A DNA stretch of 64,000 bases from Ignavibacteriota bacterium (GTDB lineage: Bacteria > Bacteroidota > Ignavibacteria > Ignavibacteriales > Melioribacteraceae), in the NCBI GenBank assembly GCA_016713565.1, contig JADJOX010000007.1, positions 1,044,501 to 1,108,500 on the forward strand. Direction: 5' to 3'. Positions within the stretch are counted from its first letter, which is position 1. The number at the start of each line of letters is the position of its first letter. Shown piece by piece: positions 34,352 to 44,267 of the stretch. The notes under the pieces were generated by a model, which searched no databases, was not told the DNA's origin, and saw only the letters and a list, made by a program, of their open reading frames with translations. Made by a program: the position numbers and the translations under genes.

Positions 34352-35182
34352 TTACCTAATAATTAATAAGTTGGAAGGAAGTTTTTCAAAAGTAAATTCT
34401 GAATCATGCGGGAATAGCTTATCTAAAAATTTCAATTTTTTGGGCTGGCTGTAAACAACAAAAATATCCGCATTTTTTTGCCGAGCATAATTTCCGGCTT
34501 CCCAGCCTTCTCTTCCATAAAGACAAACAATCTTAGGTTCAATTTCTTTTAAATTCAGTTCCCTTACAAACAATTTCATTTTTTCTTCTTCTTCACTGAT
34601 CCATTGTTTCTTTGCCAGTTGTATTTCATCGGATGTTCCGCCGTCAATAATAGAAGCGCTTATACCAGGCGCGTGAAAATCTCTTACAATAACAAATTCA
34701 GACGCATTTTCTCTGAGCGCAAATTTATAGGCTGTCAAAATTGTTTTCTCGCCAAGCAATGAATAATCCGCGGAAACATAAAATCTTTTAAATCCGCTCG
34801 GATTTTCGGTTGGTGATTTTAGTATTAAAGTTGAAGAACCAAATTCTCTCATTATTGTTCTGGCAACCGAACCGAAATAAAATTTAAATAAATTTTCTTT
34901 TTCCAAAGCTCCGGAAATCAATAAATCCACTTTTGCTTTTGTGCTGTTTTTCAAAATTGCGGAAGCCGGATCACCTTTATCCCAAATTACTTCATAGCTG
35001 TTCTCTTTAATTCCGGCACTTTCAATTGTTCCATACAAACGTTCTTCAGCCTCTTTATTTTTTTCACCTATGTGAATTAAAACCAACTGTGAATCAAACA
35101 AATTTTGAAGTCGTAACGTTTCTTTTAATAATGCTCTGCCCGTAGGCGAAAAAGTAATTGCTAAACCTATTTTTGCAAACAT
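34352..35182 (-). CDS. Universal stress protein, tandem UspA domains
   Basis: 276 residues, two UspA-like Rossmann units. Unit 1 (about 1-122) starts KIGLAITFSPTGRALLKETLRL and ends GSVARTIMREFGSSTLILKSP. Unit 2 (about 130-276) starts KRFYVSADYSLLGEKTILTAYKFA and ends KLPSNLLII. Unit 1 keeps a GSVARTI-type nucleotide loop; unit 2 lacks a clear G-x2-G-x9-G(S/T) motif, so ATP binding is probably asymmetric. It is the first gene of an operon with the antiporter and the degenerate kinase; Usp proteins are often linked to ion transporters and bind nucleotide to sense energy state. Confidence 0.85.
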   Translation of the reverse strand: MFAKIGLAITFSPTGRALLKETLRLQNLFDSQLVLIHIGEKNKEAEERLYGTIESAGIKENSYEVIWDKGDPASAILKNSTKAKVDLLISGALEKENLFKFYFGSVARTIMREFGSSTLILKSPTENPSGFKRFYVSADYSLLGEKTILTAYKFALRENASEFVIVRDFHAPGISASIIDGGTSDEIQLAKKQWISEEEEKMKLFVRELNLKEIEPKIVCLYGREGWEAGNYARQKNADIFVVYSQPKKLKFLDKLFPHDSEFTFEKLPSNLLIIR

Positions 35183-35239
35183 AATTTCTATTTTTTTATT
35201 GAATATTGTTATAATTTATTAAATGCGCAATCTTAAAAT

Positions 35240-36055
35240 TTATATAATCATATTAAAAATTATAGATACGGCGGCGAGCAGCAAGCCAATTCCGATTAAC
35301 TGTTTTAACGTTTTATCACTAAGTTTGGGATTTATAAAATTTCCGCCAAAAGCTCCAATTGAAAAACCTAAAATTACCGGAATTGCATAGGAAATAATTA
35401 TATGTCCTAATAATAAATGACTTACACTACCGCTTATGCTAGTAAACAGAATCATAAACAACGCTGTTGCCGAAGCGGTAACCGCCGGCATTGAAAAAAT
35501 TTCAGTCATAATTGGAACTTTAATAAAACCTCCGCCAATTCCTAAAAATCCCGCTATGGTACCTGAAATAATTCCAAATATTGTACTTACAATCATACTT
35601 ATTTTATAAACCCCAAGATCTGTTTTTCTAATTATTTTTGGACCAAAATTATTGAACTTATACATTAATGAATTTTTTCCAAAGCTCTGCTTTTTTGATT
35701 CAGTTTGGGAAATCATTTTAAAACCGATTATAAATACAATTATTGAAAACAAAATTTCAACCAAGGTAATTGAAAATATTTTGGTAAGATAAGCGCCAAT
35801 AATTGTCCCTAAAATTGTTGGAATTTCCAGAATAACCGCTGTTTTATAATCTATATTATTTTTATTTAAATTGAACAAAGTTGAAATCAATGCCGAAGGT
35901 ATAAGTGAAATAACAACCGCTCCTATTGCAATTTTTATCGGATAATGAAAAAAGATAACTAAAATTGGAATCATAAATACACCGCCGCCAAATCCAACTA
36001 TTGAACCAAAACCGCTTACAATTATTGAAACAAAAACGATAAAAAGAAAATTCAT
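35240..36055 (-). CDS. TauE/SafE (TSUP) family anion exporter
   Basis: 271 residues with about eight hydrophobic helices and the two family repeats: GFGSIVGFGGGVFMIPILVIFFHYP near the N-terminus and GTIAGFLGIGGGFIKVPIMTEIF in the middle, each with the Gly-rich turn. TSUP proteins move sulfite, sulfoacetate or other organosulfur/organic anions across the inner membrane. There are no sulfur-metabolism genes next to it, so the substrate is open. It lies 57 bases upstream of the usp gene on the same strand and may share a transcript. Confidence 0.88.
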   Translation of the reverse strand: MNFLFIVFVSIIVSGFGSIVGFGGGVFMIPILVIFFHYPIKIAIGAVVISLIPSALISTLFNLNKNNIDYKTAVILEIPTILGTIIGAYLTKIFSITLVEILFSIIVFIIGFKMISQTESKKQSFGKNSLMYKFNNFGPKIIRKTDLGVYKISMIVSTIFGIISGTIAGFLGIGGGFIKVPIMTEIFSMPAVTASATALFMILFTSISGSVSHLLLGHIIISYAIPVILGFSIGAFGGNFINPKLSDKTLKQLIGIGLLLAAVSIIFNMII

Positions 36056-36148
36056 AAATTCTGTTTTTTTTATTGGAATATAGTCAAATTAATAATTTTA
36101 AGTTGTACTTTGATTTGTTTTGCTTTTAAGAATTGCGTTACTATTAAA

Positions 36149-39004
36149 TTATGAAAAATGAACGCTGAAAGTTGTGCCGGCATTTTTTTTACTTTTTACA
36201 GAAATATCCGCTTTTATCAATTCGCAATAATTTTTTACCAATGCAAGTCCTAAACCATTTCCTTCAAATTTTCTGGAATATCCCTGCTCTTCCTGCGAAA
36301 ACGGAATAAATAGTTTAGGTAAATATTTTGATGAAATTCCTATTCCGGTATCAATAACACTAACAATTAAATTCCTTTTTTTATCTTTCGAGATTTCAAC
36401 TTCTACTTTTCCCTTGTTTGTATATTTAATTGCATTATCAATAAGATTGGCAAAAATCTGCATTACCGTATAAGGGTCAAGATTCTTAACTGTATTGTTT
36501 GAATTTTTTGTCAATTTAAATTCAAGACCTTTTGCCAACGCAACAGTTTTAAATTCTGAAGCAAGAGGGATTAATATTTCTTCATAAATATCAACTTTTC
36601 TTGGAATATATTCATATGTATTTGTCTGAATCTCCGACATATTCAGAATTAAATCAATTGTTCTCGTAATTCTATTTCCGGCTGATTCTATAATTTCAAA
36701 ACTTGACTTTAACTCCGGATCAATTTTTTCGCGAACTTCTTCTTTAACTAAATTTGTAAAACTTAAAATTGAGTTAATAGGTGATCTGATTTCATGAGAG
36801 ATTTGCGCGAGAAAATGTGATTTTAATTTTTCGGATTCTTCGGCATTAATTTTTGCTTTAAGTAATTCTTCCTCAAATATTTTTCTTTTAATTGCGACGC
36901 CGAAAAGATTACCAGCGGTTTTGATCGCTTCAATTTCTTGATCAAGCCAAATTCTTTTATTATCAAAATCTTCAAAACCCATAAATCCCCATAATAAATT
37001 CGATTCAAAAATTGGAATTATTATTATAGATTTTTTGTTCTTTATACCAAGATATTTTTTTTCTTTTGTTCCGATTGCGTCGCTGTTAATTACAAATATT
37101 TCATTTTTAAGAAGAGTTGTATAAAGTTCACGTAAATTGTATTTACCGTATGAAAAATTTTGGAATATAGGATCATTTATTTTTGGCGAAATATTGTAAT
37201 CTACCCATTCATGTTTTAAGCTGAATTTTATATCATCATCTTTCGAAATTATATTTTGGTATATATAACTTCGCTTAACTTTCAAACTTTCACTTAGTCT
37301 CTTTAATACTTCATTAATATTTGCCTGCCAATCCAATGTTTTAAGGAAAGTTTCCGTTGAAAAACTAAGTGCGGATAAAATTTGGTCTCTTATTTTGAGA
37401 TCATTTATAAATTGAATTCTTTGAGTAATATCTTCTGAAATTCCCAATAAATTTGTTTTCCCACTCGTTTTATCTGTTAAAAGGCTTACAGTAATGGCTC
37501 CCCAAAAAACTTCTCCATTTTTTTTGATATATTTTTTTTCAATTGTAATCTGCTTCTCCTTTCTCTGAAATAACTCTTTTATTAACATATTACTTGATTT
37601 GATAAAATCAGGATGTGTTAAATCCATGAAAGTCATTTTTAGCAATTCTTGTTTGGAGTAACCAAAAATATCACAGAATTTAGGATTTACGTCAATGAAT
37701 TTTTTATCGCCGCTTACAATACAAATTCCAAATCCGCTTGACTGAAATATTGATCTGAATTTATCTTCACTTTCAATCAATGCATTTTCTATAATTTTTT
37801 GGGTTGTTATATCTTCAATTGTTCCTTCGTAGAAAAGAATTTTACCATTTTTTTTATCTTTAATTACCCTTGAACTTTCTCTAATATTTACTATTGTTCC
37901 GTCTTTTCTTTTCAGATTTTCCAAATATCCGTAAATAGTATGTTCTTTTTCGAGTATTTGTTTAAATTCTTTTCTGTTTTTATGATTAAGATATAGATTT
38001 TTGTTGATATCAATTTTTTGCAAATCTTCAAGAGAATCATAACCTAAAAGACTGATAAATTTAGGATTAGCAAAAACAATTTTTCCTTTGGGAGTTGATC
38101 TGTAAATTCCTACGGTCGAATTATCAAATAAACTTTTAAATCTGCTTTCGTTTTCAAGATTACTTTGTTCAGTTGAAATTTTTGATTCTTCTATCGCAAA
38201 TATCGTGCTTAATATATCAAGAACTTTTAGATCAACATTATCCGGAATAAAATTATTAGTAAAAAAAATACAGATTATTCCCAAATATTTTTCGTCAGTC
38301 TTAACAATTTTTCCCAAATAAGTTTTAAATTTATTCAACTTAAAGAATCTATTCGCTTTACCAAAATCTTGTTTGCTTAAGTCGGGTATAAATACTGTAG
38401 TACTTGAATTGTTTTTTAATCTTTCTTTACAACTTTTATTTACAAATACGGCAATATCATCTTTGGCATTTTTACCATTCAGCATTGAAAAATTGTAAAT
38501 AATTTCACCATTGCTTTTTGTAAATAAAATTGATTTTGAATTGAAAATTTTACTCAAAGTTTTAAAAGTATTTTGAACATTTTTTTTTGAATTAGAGTTG
38601 AAATTTTGAGAGCATTTGTGAAGTTCTGATATTAAAAGATTGTATTTTTCTTCTTCTGACAAATTATATATTGAAAGCAGAATAATAATATCATTGTCTA
38701 AATTTATTTTTACAGAATTTATTTTTACGGGAATTCTAATTTTACCGTTTGTAATTAGTAGTGAATTAAAATTTATATTTTTATTTTTTCCTGAAATAAA
38801 TTTTAACAGAAGCGATTTGATTCGCGATCTTTCACTAATTGCAAAAAGATTTAAAACTGATTTACCTTCTATATCATATTTTTCAAAACTGAAAAAGGAT
38901 AAATTGTCGTTGTCTGAATTAATAATTTTTAATGAAGGATTTAACTGAATTGTAAATGATTTTGAAATTTCAAAATTTTCTTTAAAGAAAATTTTACTGT
39001 TCAT
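36149..39004 (-). CDS. Large soluble PAS/GAF sensor histidine kinase
   Basis: 951 residues, no obvious membrane segment. Order: an N-terminal PAS-like region (about 10-110), a GAF-like region (about 140-270), PAS (about 288-400, FKSLFDNSTVGIYRSTPKGKIVFANPKF), PAS with PAC (about 415-530, FRSIFQSSGFGICIVSG), GAF (about 550-710), HisKA with His about 737 (FLAQISHEIRSPINSILSF), and HATPase (about 835-951) with ANLIDNAIKYTNKG, DTGIGI and GNGLGLALVKNY. It senses cytosolic signals and passes phosphate to an unknown response regulator; none is encoded here. It is separated from the TSUP gene by 93 bases. Confidence 0.9.
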   Translation of the reverse strand: MNSKIFFKENFEISKSFTIQLNPSLKIINSDNDNLSFFSFEKYDIEGKSVLNLFAISERSRIKSLLLKFISGKNKNINFNSLLITNGKIRIPVKINSVKINLDNDIIILLSIYNLSEEEKYNLLISELHKCSQNFNSNSKKNVQNTFKTLSKIFNSKSILFTKSNGEIIYNFSMLNGKNAKDDIAVFVNKSCKERLKNNSSTTVFIPDLSKQDFGKANRFFKLNKFKTYLGKIVKTDEKYLGIICIFFTNNFIPDNVDLKVLDILSTIFAIEESKISTEQSNLENESRFKSLFDNSTVGIYRSTPKGKIVFANPKFISLLGYDSLEDLQKIDINKNLYLNHKNRKEFKQILEKEHTIYGYLENLKRKDGTIVNIRESSRVIKDKKNGKILFYEGTIEDITTQKIIENALIESEDKFRSIFQSSGFGICIVSGDKKFIDVNPKFCDIFGYSKQELLKMTFMDLTHPDFIKSSNMLIKELFQRKEKQITIEKKYIKKNGEVFWGAITVSLLTDKTSGKTNLLGISEDITQRIQFINDLKIRDQILSALSFSTETFLKTLDWQANINEVLKRLSESLKVKRSYIYQNIISKDDDIKFSLKHEWVDYNISPKINDPIFQNFSYGKYNLRELYTTLLKNEIFVINSDAIGTKEKKYLGIKNKKSIIIIPIFESNLLWGFMGFEDFDNKRIWLDQEIEAIKTAGNLFGVAIKRKIFEEELLKAKINAEESEKLKSHFLAQISHEIRSPINSILSFTNLVKEEVREKIDPELKSSFEIIESAGNRITRTIDLILNMSEIQTNTYEYIPRKVDIYEEILIPLASEFKTVALAKGLEFKLTKNSNNTVKNLDPYTVMQIFANLIDNAIKYTNKGKVEVEISKDKKRNLIVSVIDTGIGISSKYLPKLFIPFSQEEQGYSRKFEGNGLGLALVKNYCELIKADISVKSKKNAGTTFSVHFS

Positions 39005-39088
39005 GTATATTGAATAGAATTTAGTATATACTTAGGTTAATGCAAAATTAGTAAAACTAAATTTAATTACAATATTCTTAAAAAGAAA

Positions 39089-39805
39089 TTAGATTGCTAA
39101 AGTTCTGACTAATTTTCTTTTTGCAACAGGTAATATTGTTTCAACAAAGGGAAAATCTATTGAAGTTTCAAAATAATAAGTAGCAGGATTTTGAAGCTCT
39201 GGAAATTTTTCTATTAAATTATGTTTTATATCTAAAGGATTATATGCTTCTGAAGTTTGAAGACTTATTAAATCGACCAATTTACTTTTTAATGTTCTTA
39301 AAGGATTATCGGCGGTAGAAAATAAAGACATTTCGAATTTGTAGATTTTCAATAAATCATGCTTTAAATCTTGAATCATAAAATAACCTTCTGATCTGTT
39401 CTTTGGCATAACTCCAACTTCATTCAGTATAATGTTTTCATCTACAAAATCAAAAATTGCCTTTCCTTCGGCAATGGAATTTTTTATTTCAGGAAGAGCC
39501 CAACGAATAAAATCAGCAACAATATCCAAATCTGTATCATTAAACTTAGTAGATTGCTCTAACTCAAAATTTTCAAAAAATTCCGCAAAATTGAGATTTA
39601 AAATAAATTCTGTATCAAATAGAGACATTTGTTCAATTAAAAGTTCAAGTTCGTTTTTTATTGAAATTAATTCCGCGAGTGCTGGATAAAGTTTGTTCTT
39701 ATGGAGAAATTCCGAATATTTGCGTAAAATGGCTAAAACCCTATATTTACTCAGTTCTAGATCATCGGCGGCTTTTATAAATGTACTTAAATTTAGGGTT
39801 TCCAT
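39089..39805 (-). CDS. Conserved-looking protein of unknown function, 238 residues
   Basis: I do not recognise a family. It is mostly helical and acidic, with no signal peptide or membrane span (METLNLSTFIKAADDLELSKYRVLAILRKYSEFLHKNKLYPALAELI). It has a central acidic stretch (KFNDTDLDIVADFIRWALPEIKNSI) and a C-terminal part, ENPATY-like to KRKLVRTLAI, that looks beta-containing. The frame is uninterrupted and codon use matches its neighbours. It is upstream of the PAS kinase on the same strand (84-base gap), and a role as a cytosolic partner of that kinase is possible but unsupported. Confidence 0.6.
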   Translation of the reverse strand: METLNLSTFIKAADDLELSKYRVLAILRKYSEFLHKNKLYPALAELISIKNELELLIEQMSLFDTEFILNLNFAEFFENFELEQSTKFNDTDLDIVADFIRWALPEIKNSIAEGKAIFDFVDENIILNEVGVMPKNRSEGYFMIQDLKHDLLKIYKFEMSLFSTADNPLRTLKSKLVDLISLQTSEAYNPLDIKHNLIEKFPELQNPATYYFETSIDFPFVETILPVAKRKLVRTLAI

Positions 39806-40142
39806 TAAACTCCGAGATTAAAATTTGTAGTTTTAATTCAAAAATCGAACCAAATTATTTTTGATATATTATCGATAAAAACCTCCCTTTTTTTTAGCGA
39901 AAAACAGCGGCTTGTGATTTGAAATATGAGATTAAGGACTATTATTTCTTAAAAAAAATAAATTTTTTAAAAAAGATTCGAATTCAGCTTAAAAACAGCA
40001 TTATTTTAGATGTGAAAATTTTTCGCATGAAATGAATAATATTGAACAACTGTTAGTTTTTTATATATTTATTAAAGAAAATAAATTGCGATTTATATTT
40101 TAATATTTTCGGTAAATTTTACGTGTAAAATGAGGAATAAAC
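39806..40142. other. 337-base intergenic region between divergent genes
   Basis: AT-rich region between the unknown minus-strand gene and the PPK2 gene. No reading frame, tRNA or convincing hairpin is seen. It must contain divergent promoters; GAGGAATAAAC just before the PPK2 ATG is a usable ribosome site. Confidence 0.4.
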
Positions 40143-41000
40143 ATGAAAATAAATGAATTTAAAGTCGAAAACGAAAAAAAATTCAAACTGTCTAAATACG
40201 ATCCGGATTATATTGGTGAAATGGGCTCAAAGAAAGACGCGGAATCAAAATTACAAAAGAATATAGAAATTATGGCTGATCTTCAAAATAAATTCTATGC
40301 ATATGATAAATACAGTTTGTTAATAATTTTTCAAGCTATGGATGCTGCCGGAAAGGACAGCGCAATTAAACATGTAATGAGCGGATTAAATCCTCAAGGA
40401 ACACAAGTCTTCAGCTTTAAGCAGCCTTCAACAGAAGAAATGGATCATGATTATTTATGGAGAACTACAAAATCTTTGCCTGAAAGAGGAAGAATAGGAA
40501 TTTTTAATCGTTCATATTACGAAGAAGTTTTAGTCGTTAAGGTTCACGATTTGGTAAAAACATCAAGAATACCTCAAGAACTTGTTACAAAAAATATTTG
40601 GAAAGATAGATATGAACAAATCCGTAATTTTGAAAAACTTATTTACCAAAATGGAACGGTAATATTAAAATTTTTCTTAAATGTTTCTAAAGATGAACAA
40701 AAGAAAAGGTTTTTGGAGCGCTTAGAAAAACCTTCAAAAAATTGGAAATTTTCTTCCGCCGACTTAAAGGAAAGAGAACTTTGGGATGAATACCAAAAAT
40801 GTTATGAAGAAGCCATTTCCGAAACAAGCACAAAATACGCACCATGGTTCATTATTCCAGCCAACCACAAATGGTTTACCCGTTTAGCAATTTCAGAAAT
40901 AATTGTAGATACATTGAAAAAGTTAAAAATAGAATATCCAAAATTGGATGAAGAACAATTAAAAAATTTGGAATTGTATAAATCTGAACTTCTGAAATAA
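40143..41000 (+). CDS. Polyphosphate kinase 2 family phosphotransferase
   Basis: 285 residues, a single PPK2 domain. Walker A-like QAMDAAGKDSAIKHVMSG (about residues 64-81), the lid/ligand motif FSFKQPSTEE...DYLWRTTKSLPERGRIGIFNRSYYEEVLV with Walker B, and FFLNVSKDEQKKRFLERL are all present. PPK2 enzymes use polyphosphate to phosphorylate nucleoside mono- or diphosphates (AMP to ADP/ATP), recharging nucleotides. The sequence is closest in style to the class III enzymes acting on AMP and ADP, but the class cannot be proven by eye. It is monocistronic, with a palindromic terminator-like element 30 bases after its stop. Confidence 0.9.
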   Translation: MKINEFKVENEKKFKLSKYDPDYIGEMGSKKDAESKLQKNIEIMADLQNKFYAYDKYSLLIIFQAMDAAGKDSAIKHVMSGLNPQGTQVFSFKQPSTEEMDHDYLWRTTKSLPERGRIGIFNRSYYEEVLVVKVHDLVKTSRIPQELVTKNIWKDRYEQIRNFEKLIYQNGTVILKFFLNVSKDEQKKRFLERLEKPSKNWKFSSADLKERELWDEYQKCYEEAISETSTKYAPWFIIPANHKWFTRLAISEIIVDTLKKLKIEYPKLDEEQLKNLELYKSELLK

Positions 41001-41006
41001 ATTGAT

Positions 41007-41079
41007 TTCACTTTAAATTTTTGATACTGAAAAAATCAATTGATTTTTTATCGGATAATTTTAACTTATTTAAAGTGAA
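41007..41079. repeat. Nested inverted repeats between ppk2 and T9SS gene
   Basis: An outer perfect 12-bp inverted repeat (TTCACTTTAAAT at 41007-41018, ATTTAAAGTGAA at 41068-41079) encloses a perfect 20-base palindrome at 41030-41049 (AAAAAATCAA then TTGATTTTTT). The inner palindrome with its T run would act as a ppk2 terminator; the outer arms may form a longer stem or an operator for the following gene. Confidence 0.55.
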
Positions 41080-41099
41080 TTATATTATTTGGTGAGATT

Positions 41100-44000
41100 A
41101 TGAGAATTATTTTCCTATTATTATTTGTTTTTTTAAATACCGGCATTTTGCACACAAAGGAAAGTGATGATAAAAACTCTATTGGTAAAATAAATGAGAA
41201 TTACAAGTTTGCAAAATTCAATATAAATAACACATCCACCTTTTTTTTTAATAATGGAATTACAGATCAGAATGAAAATGGAAATACCGGATTTATATTT
41301 CCCAATAATGTTTATAATAAAACAACTTGGGGAAATGGGTTTGTTCGTAACGGACTAATTTTTCGCTCCGGTATTTTGTGGGGTGCAAAAAAAGGAGGTA
41401 TCATTCATGTTGGCGGTTCAACTTACTTACAAGGAATTACAGGTGGAAGAATATTGGAAAACGGAATTCCGCAAGATCCGAATGATCCGAGTGTAAGAGT
41501 TTATAGGGTAAGACCGGATTACAAAACTTCCGATTTAACTACCGAAATTAATGATGAACAATTATCCTATCAGGAAATTTTTAATCAATATGAAAAAGAT
41601 TGGAATGAATGGCCCGCAGAATTTGGAGCTCCCTTTGATGATATAAATAATAATGGCGTTTATGAACCCAGCATAGATATTCCCGGAGTTTCAAATGCGG
41701 ATCAAACACTTTGGTATGTGGCAAATGATTTAGATACATTAACTTGCAAAAACGCTTTTGGCTCAGATCCTTTAAATATTGAACTGCAAGTAACAATTTG
41801 GGGTTATAAAAACTCTTTCCCGCAAAATAATATATTATACAAAAAGTACAAATTTATTAATAAAAGTGACCAAGATTTCAATGAAATGTACATATCTCAA
41901 TTTGCAGACACTGAAGTTGGAGATGCAGGAAATGATTATATTGGGGTTGATACATTACTTAATCTGGCTTATGGTTATAATGCTGATAATTATGATGGAT
42001 ATGACGATTGGGGTTACGGAACTTTTTCTCCGGCAATAGGATTTCAATTGCTGCAAGGTCCAATTGTTAAAGGAAATGAGAATGATATTGCAATATTCAA
42101 TGGTAAGCAAAAAATAGGATTTAAAAATTTAGATATGACTTCTGCTTTAAGACTTGTAAAAAATTATAATACATATTTTGATGATCCATGTTATGGAGAG
42201 TATGACTGCAGCACATTGTATTACTATAATTTTATGCAAGGATTAGATTTTTTAGGAAATAACCAAATTGATCCTATTACCAATAAAATTTCTAAATTTT
42301 CCGTAAACGGTGATCCGGTAACAAATTCCGGATGGATTGAAAGTAAAGATAATTATGTGCCCGGCGACCGCAGACTTATTTTATCTTCCGGACCTTTTAC
42401 AATAGCTCCCGGTGATACTCAAGAAGTTATTATTGCCGTTATTGCCGCTCAAGGAAATTCAAATTTAAACTCAGTTAAAATTCTTAAAGACTACGCAAAA
42501 ATAAATTTTACAAATAATATAAAAATTGAAACGCCGGAATTTATAGTTCCGGAAATATCATTCAGTGATATGGGTCCGGCGCATGAAATTTCTTTTACTT
42601 TAAACAACAAAGATGAACTATATAACTTTGAGCATAGCGGTTATAAATTCCAAGGTTTGAATTTACGTATTTATACTCAAGATAATTTGCAGGAAATAAA
42701 CAGCAAGAATTATATTTATGATAAAATAGATGGAATTAAAGAAATAAGCGGAATTATTAGCGAAGGAAATGATTTATTGTTTAATCAAACTCAGTATGGA
42801 ACAGATTCCGGAATTCCTGAAAAATTTATTTTTGACAAAGATATTTTTGAAAATACGGACATCGTTTCCGGGAAAAAGTACAATTTTGGCATTTCCGCCT
42901 ATTACTACAATCCTAATTCAATACTACAAATGCAAAATAGTTTTTCTAAAATATTTTCAAAAACTATTGTTTTTGATTCAACTCAAATAATTTATGGCGA
43001 TACAATATTTTATCAATCTATCTTTGATAATGATATTGGTATTATGATTAATGCTTCAAATCCGAATTTATTAACAGGACATGAATACAAGATTTTATTA
43101 AAAGATGACATAAATAAATTATCTTTTGATCTAATAGATAATAATGAAAACAAAAAAATACTAGAAAATTATTCTTTAATTGACACTGAGAACCAATTCC
43201 AATTTTCTGATAATATTGACGGCTGTTTCATGCAAATTCAACCAAAGACTTATTTATTGGCTTTTAACGCAGGAAATAATATTCAAGAAATATTTCATCA
43301 AGGAGAAGAGAATAAACCACCTATAAATTTATCTACAAATCTAGCAAATTATTCTTATGGAATCCGAATAAATAATATCAGCAGAGATTTATCAAAGTTA
43401 ATTAAGGATATTAATATTTCGCGTTCAAATGATTATGAAATTCGGTTTAATATTTATAAAAATTACGGCATTCAATTTTTCACAACGAAAAAAGTTGTTT
43501 CAGTTCCTTTTGAGTTATGGAATATTGGTAAAACTCCTAATGATAAATCTGATGATATAAGAATGATTCCTTTTATTTTAGAAAATGAAGAAAGAGATAA
43601 TTGGGACTTTTCTGACAGCTTAATAACATTTTTAAATTATTATGAATACCTTATTCCATACTCTGTTTCCGATCAAATATTTTGGATGTTCCCGAAAGAT
43701 AAAAATGGTTATGAAAAATTTGCGAATGTCTGTGAACAATCAGGCGTTGGCAGTGAATACAATTTAACCTTAGATACAAGTGATCAAGGTTATTTTGTTG
43801 ATTTCATGGAGGATACAACTTATGCAATTGGTAATTTAAATTTTATTTATAAACGACAAAATACAAATTATAAAGAAATAATCCCCTCCGGAACTACTGT
43901 AAGATTTACATCTACGCCAAATTTAACTGGTAAAGAAATAATATTTACAACTCCGGAAAGACCCGAATACAAATCAAACTTTGATTTTGAATTATTGCAG

Positions 44001-44243
44001 AATTTTCCAAATCCATTTAATCCAATTACAAAAATTCAATATAATATTCCCCAAGAAGGAAAAGTTAACATATCAATTTATAATGTTCTTGGTCAAAAAG
44101 TTGCAGAACTTCTAAATGATAATGTTAAAGCCGGTAAATATGAACTTGCCTTTAACGGCTCAAATTTTGCGAGCGGAATTTATATTTACAGAATTGAAGC
44201 AAAAAATTTTATTGAAAGTAAAAAGATGATATTATTGAAATAA
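41100..44243 (+). CDS. Large T9SS-secreted surface protein, paralogue 1
   Basis: 1047 residues. A signal peptide (MRIIFLLLFVFLNTGILHTK) is followed by a region rich in Asn/Asp turns, including FRSGILWGAKKGG, NDPSVRVYRVRPDYKTSDL, DWNEWPAEFGAPFDDINNNGVYEPSIDIPG (with a DxNNNGxYE calcium-like loop) and ADQTLWYVANDLDT. Long beta-rich domains follow. The last about 75 residues form a T9SS type A sorting domain (NFPNPFNPITKIQYNIP, YNVLGQKVAELL, ASGIYIYRIEAKNF). The protein is therefore exported by Sec and then T9SS to the cell surface or medium. Function is unknown. The next gene is a full-length paralogue 24 bases downstream, so they are a tandem duplication in one operon. Confidence 0.8.
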   Translation: MRIIFLLLFVFLNTGILHTKESDDKNSIGKINENYKFAKFNINNTSTFFFNNGITDQNENGNTGFIFPNNVYNKTTWGNGFVRNGLIFRSGILWGAKKGGIIHVGGSTYLQGITGGRILENGIPQDPNDPSVRVYRVRPDYKTSDLTTEINDEQLSYQEIFNQYEKDWNEWPAEFGAPFDDINNNGVYEPSIDIPGVSNADQTLWYVANDLDTLTCKNAFGSDPLNIELQVTIWGYKNSFPQNNILYKKYKFINKSDQDFNEMYISQFADTEVGDAGNDYIGVDTLLNLAYGYNADNYDGYDDWGYGTFSPAIGFQLLQGPIVKGNENDIAIFNGKQKIGFKNLDMTSALRLVKNYNTYFDDPCYGEYDCSTLYYYNFMQGLDFLGNNQIDPITNKISKFSVNGDPVTNSGWIESKDNYVPGDRRLILSSGPFTIAPGDTQEVIIAVIAAQGNSNLNSVKILKDYAKINFTNNIKIETPEFIVPEISFSDMGPAHEISFTLNNKDELYNFEHSGYKFQGLNLRIYTQDNLQEINSKNYIYDKIDGIKEISGIISEGNDLLFNQTQYGTDSGIPEKFIFDKDIFENTDIVSGKKYNFGISAYYYNPNSILQMQNSFSKIFSKTIVFDSTQIIYGDTIFYQSIFDNDIGIMINASNPNLLTGHEYKILLKDDINKLSFDLIDNNENKKILENYSLIDTENQFQFSDNIDGCFMQIQPKTYLLAFNAGNNIQEIFHQGEENKPPINLSTNLANYSYGIRINNISRDLSKLIKDINISRSNDYEIRFNIYKNYGIQFFTTKKVVSVPFELWNIGKTPNDKSDDIRMIPFILENEERDNWDFSDSLITFLNYYEYLIPYSVSDQIFWMFPKDKNGYEKFANVCEQSGVGSEYNLTLDTSDQGYFVDFMEDTTYAIGNLNFIYKRQNTNYKEIIPSGTTVRFTSTPNLTGKEIIFTTPERPEYKSNFDFELLQNFPNPFNPITKIQYNIPQEGKVNISIYNVLGQKVAELLNDNVKAGKYELAFNGSNFASGIYIYRIEAKNFIESKKMILLK

Positions 44244-44267
44244 AACATAAAATTTGATGGTGAAGCT

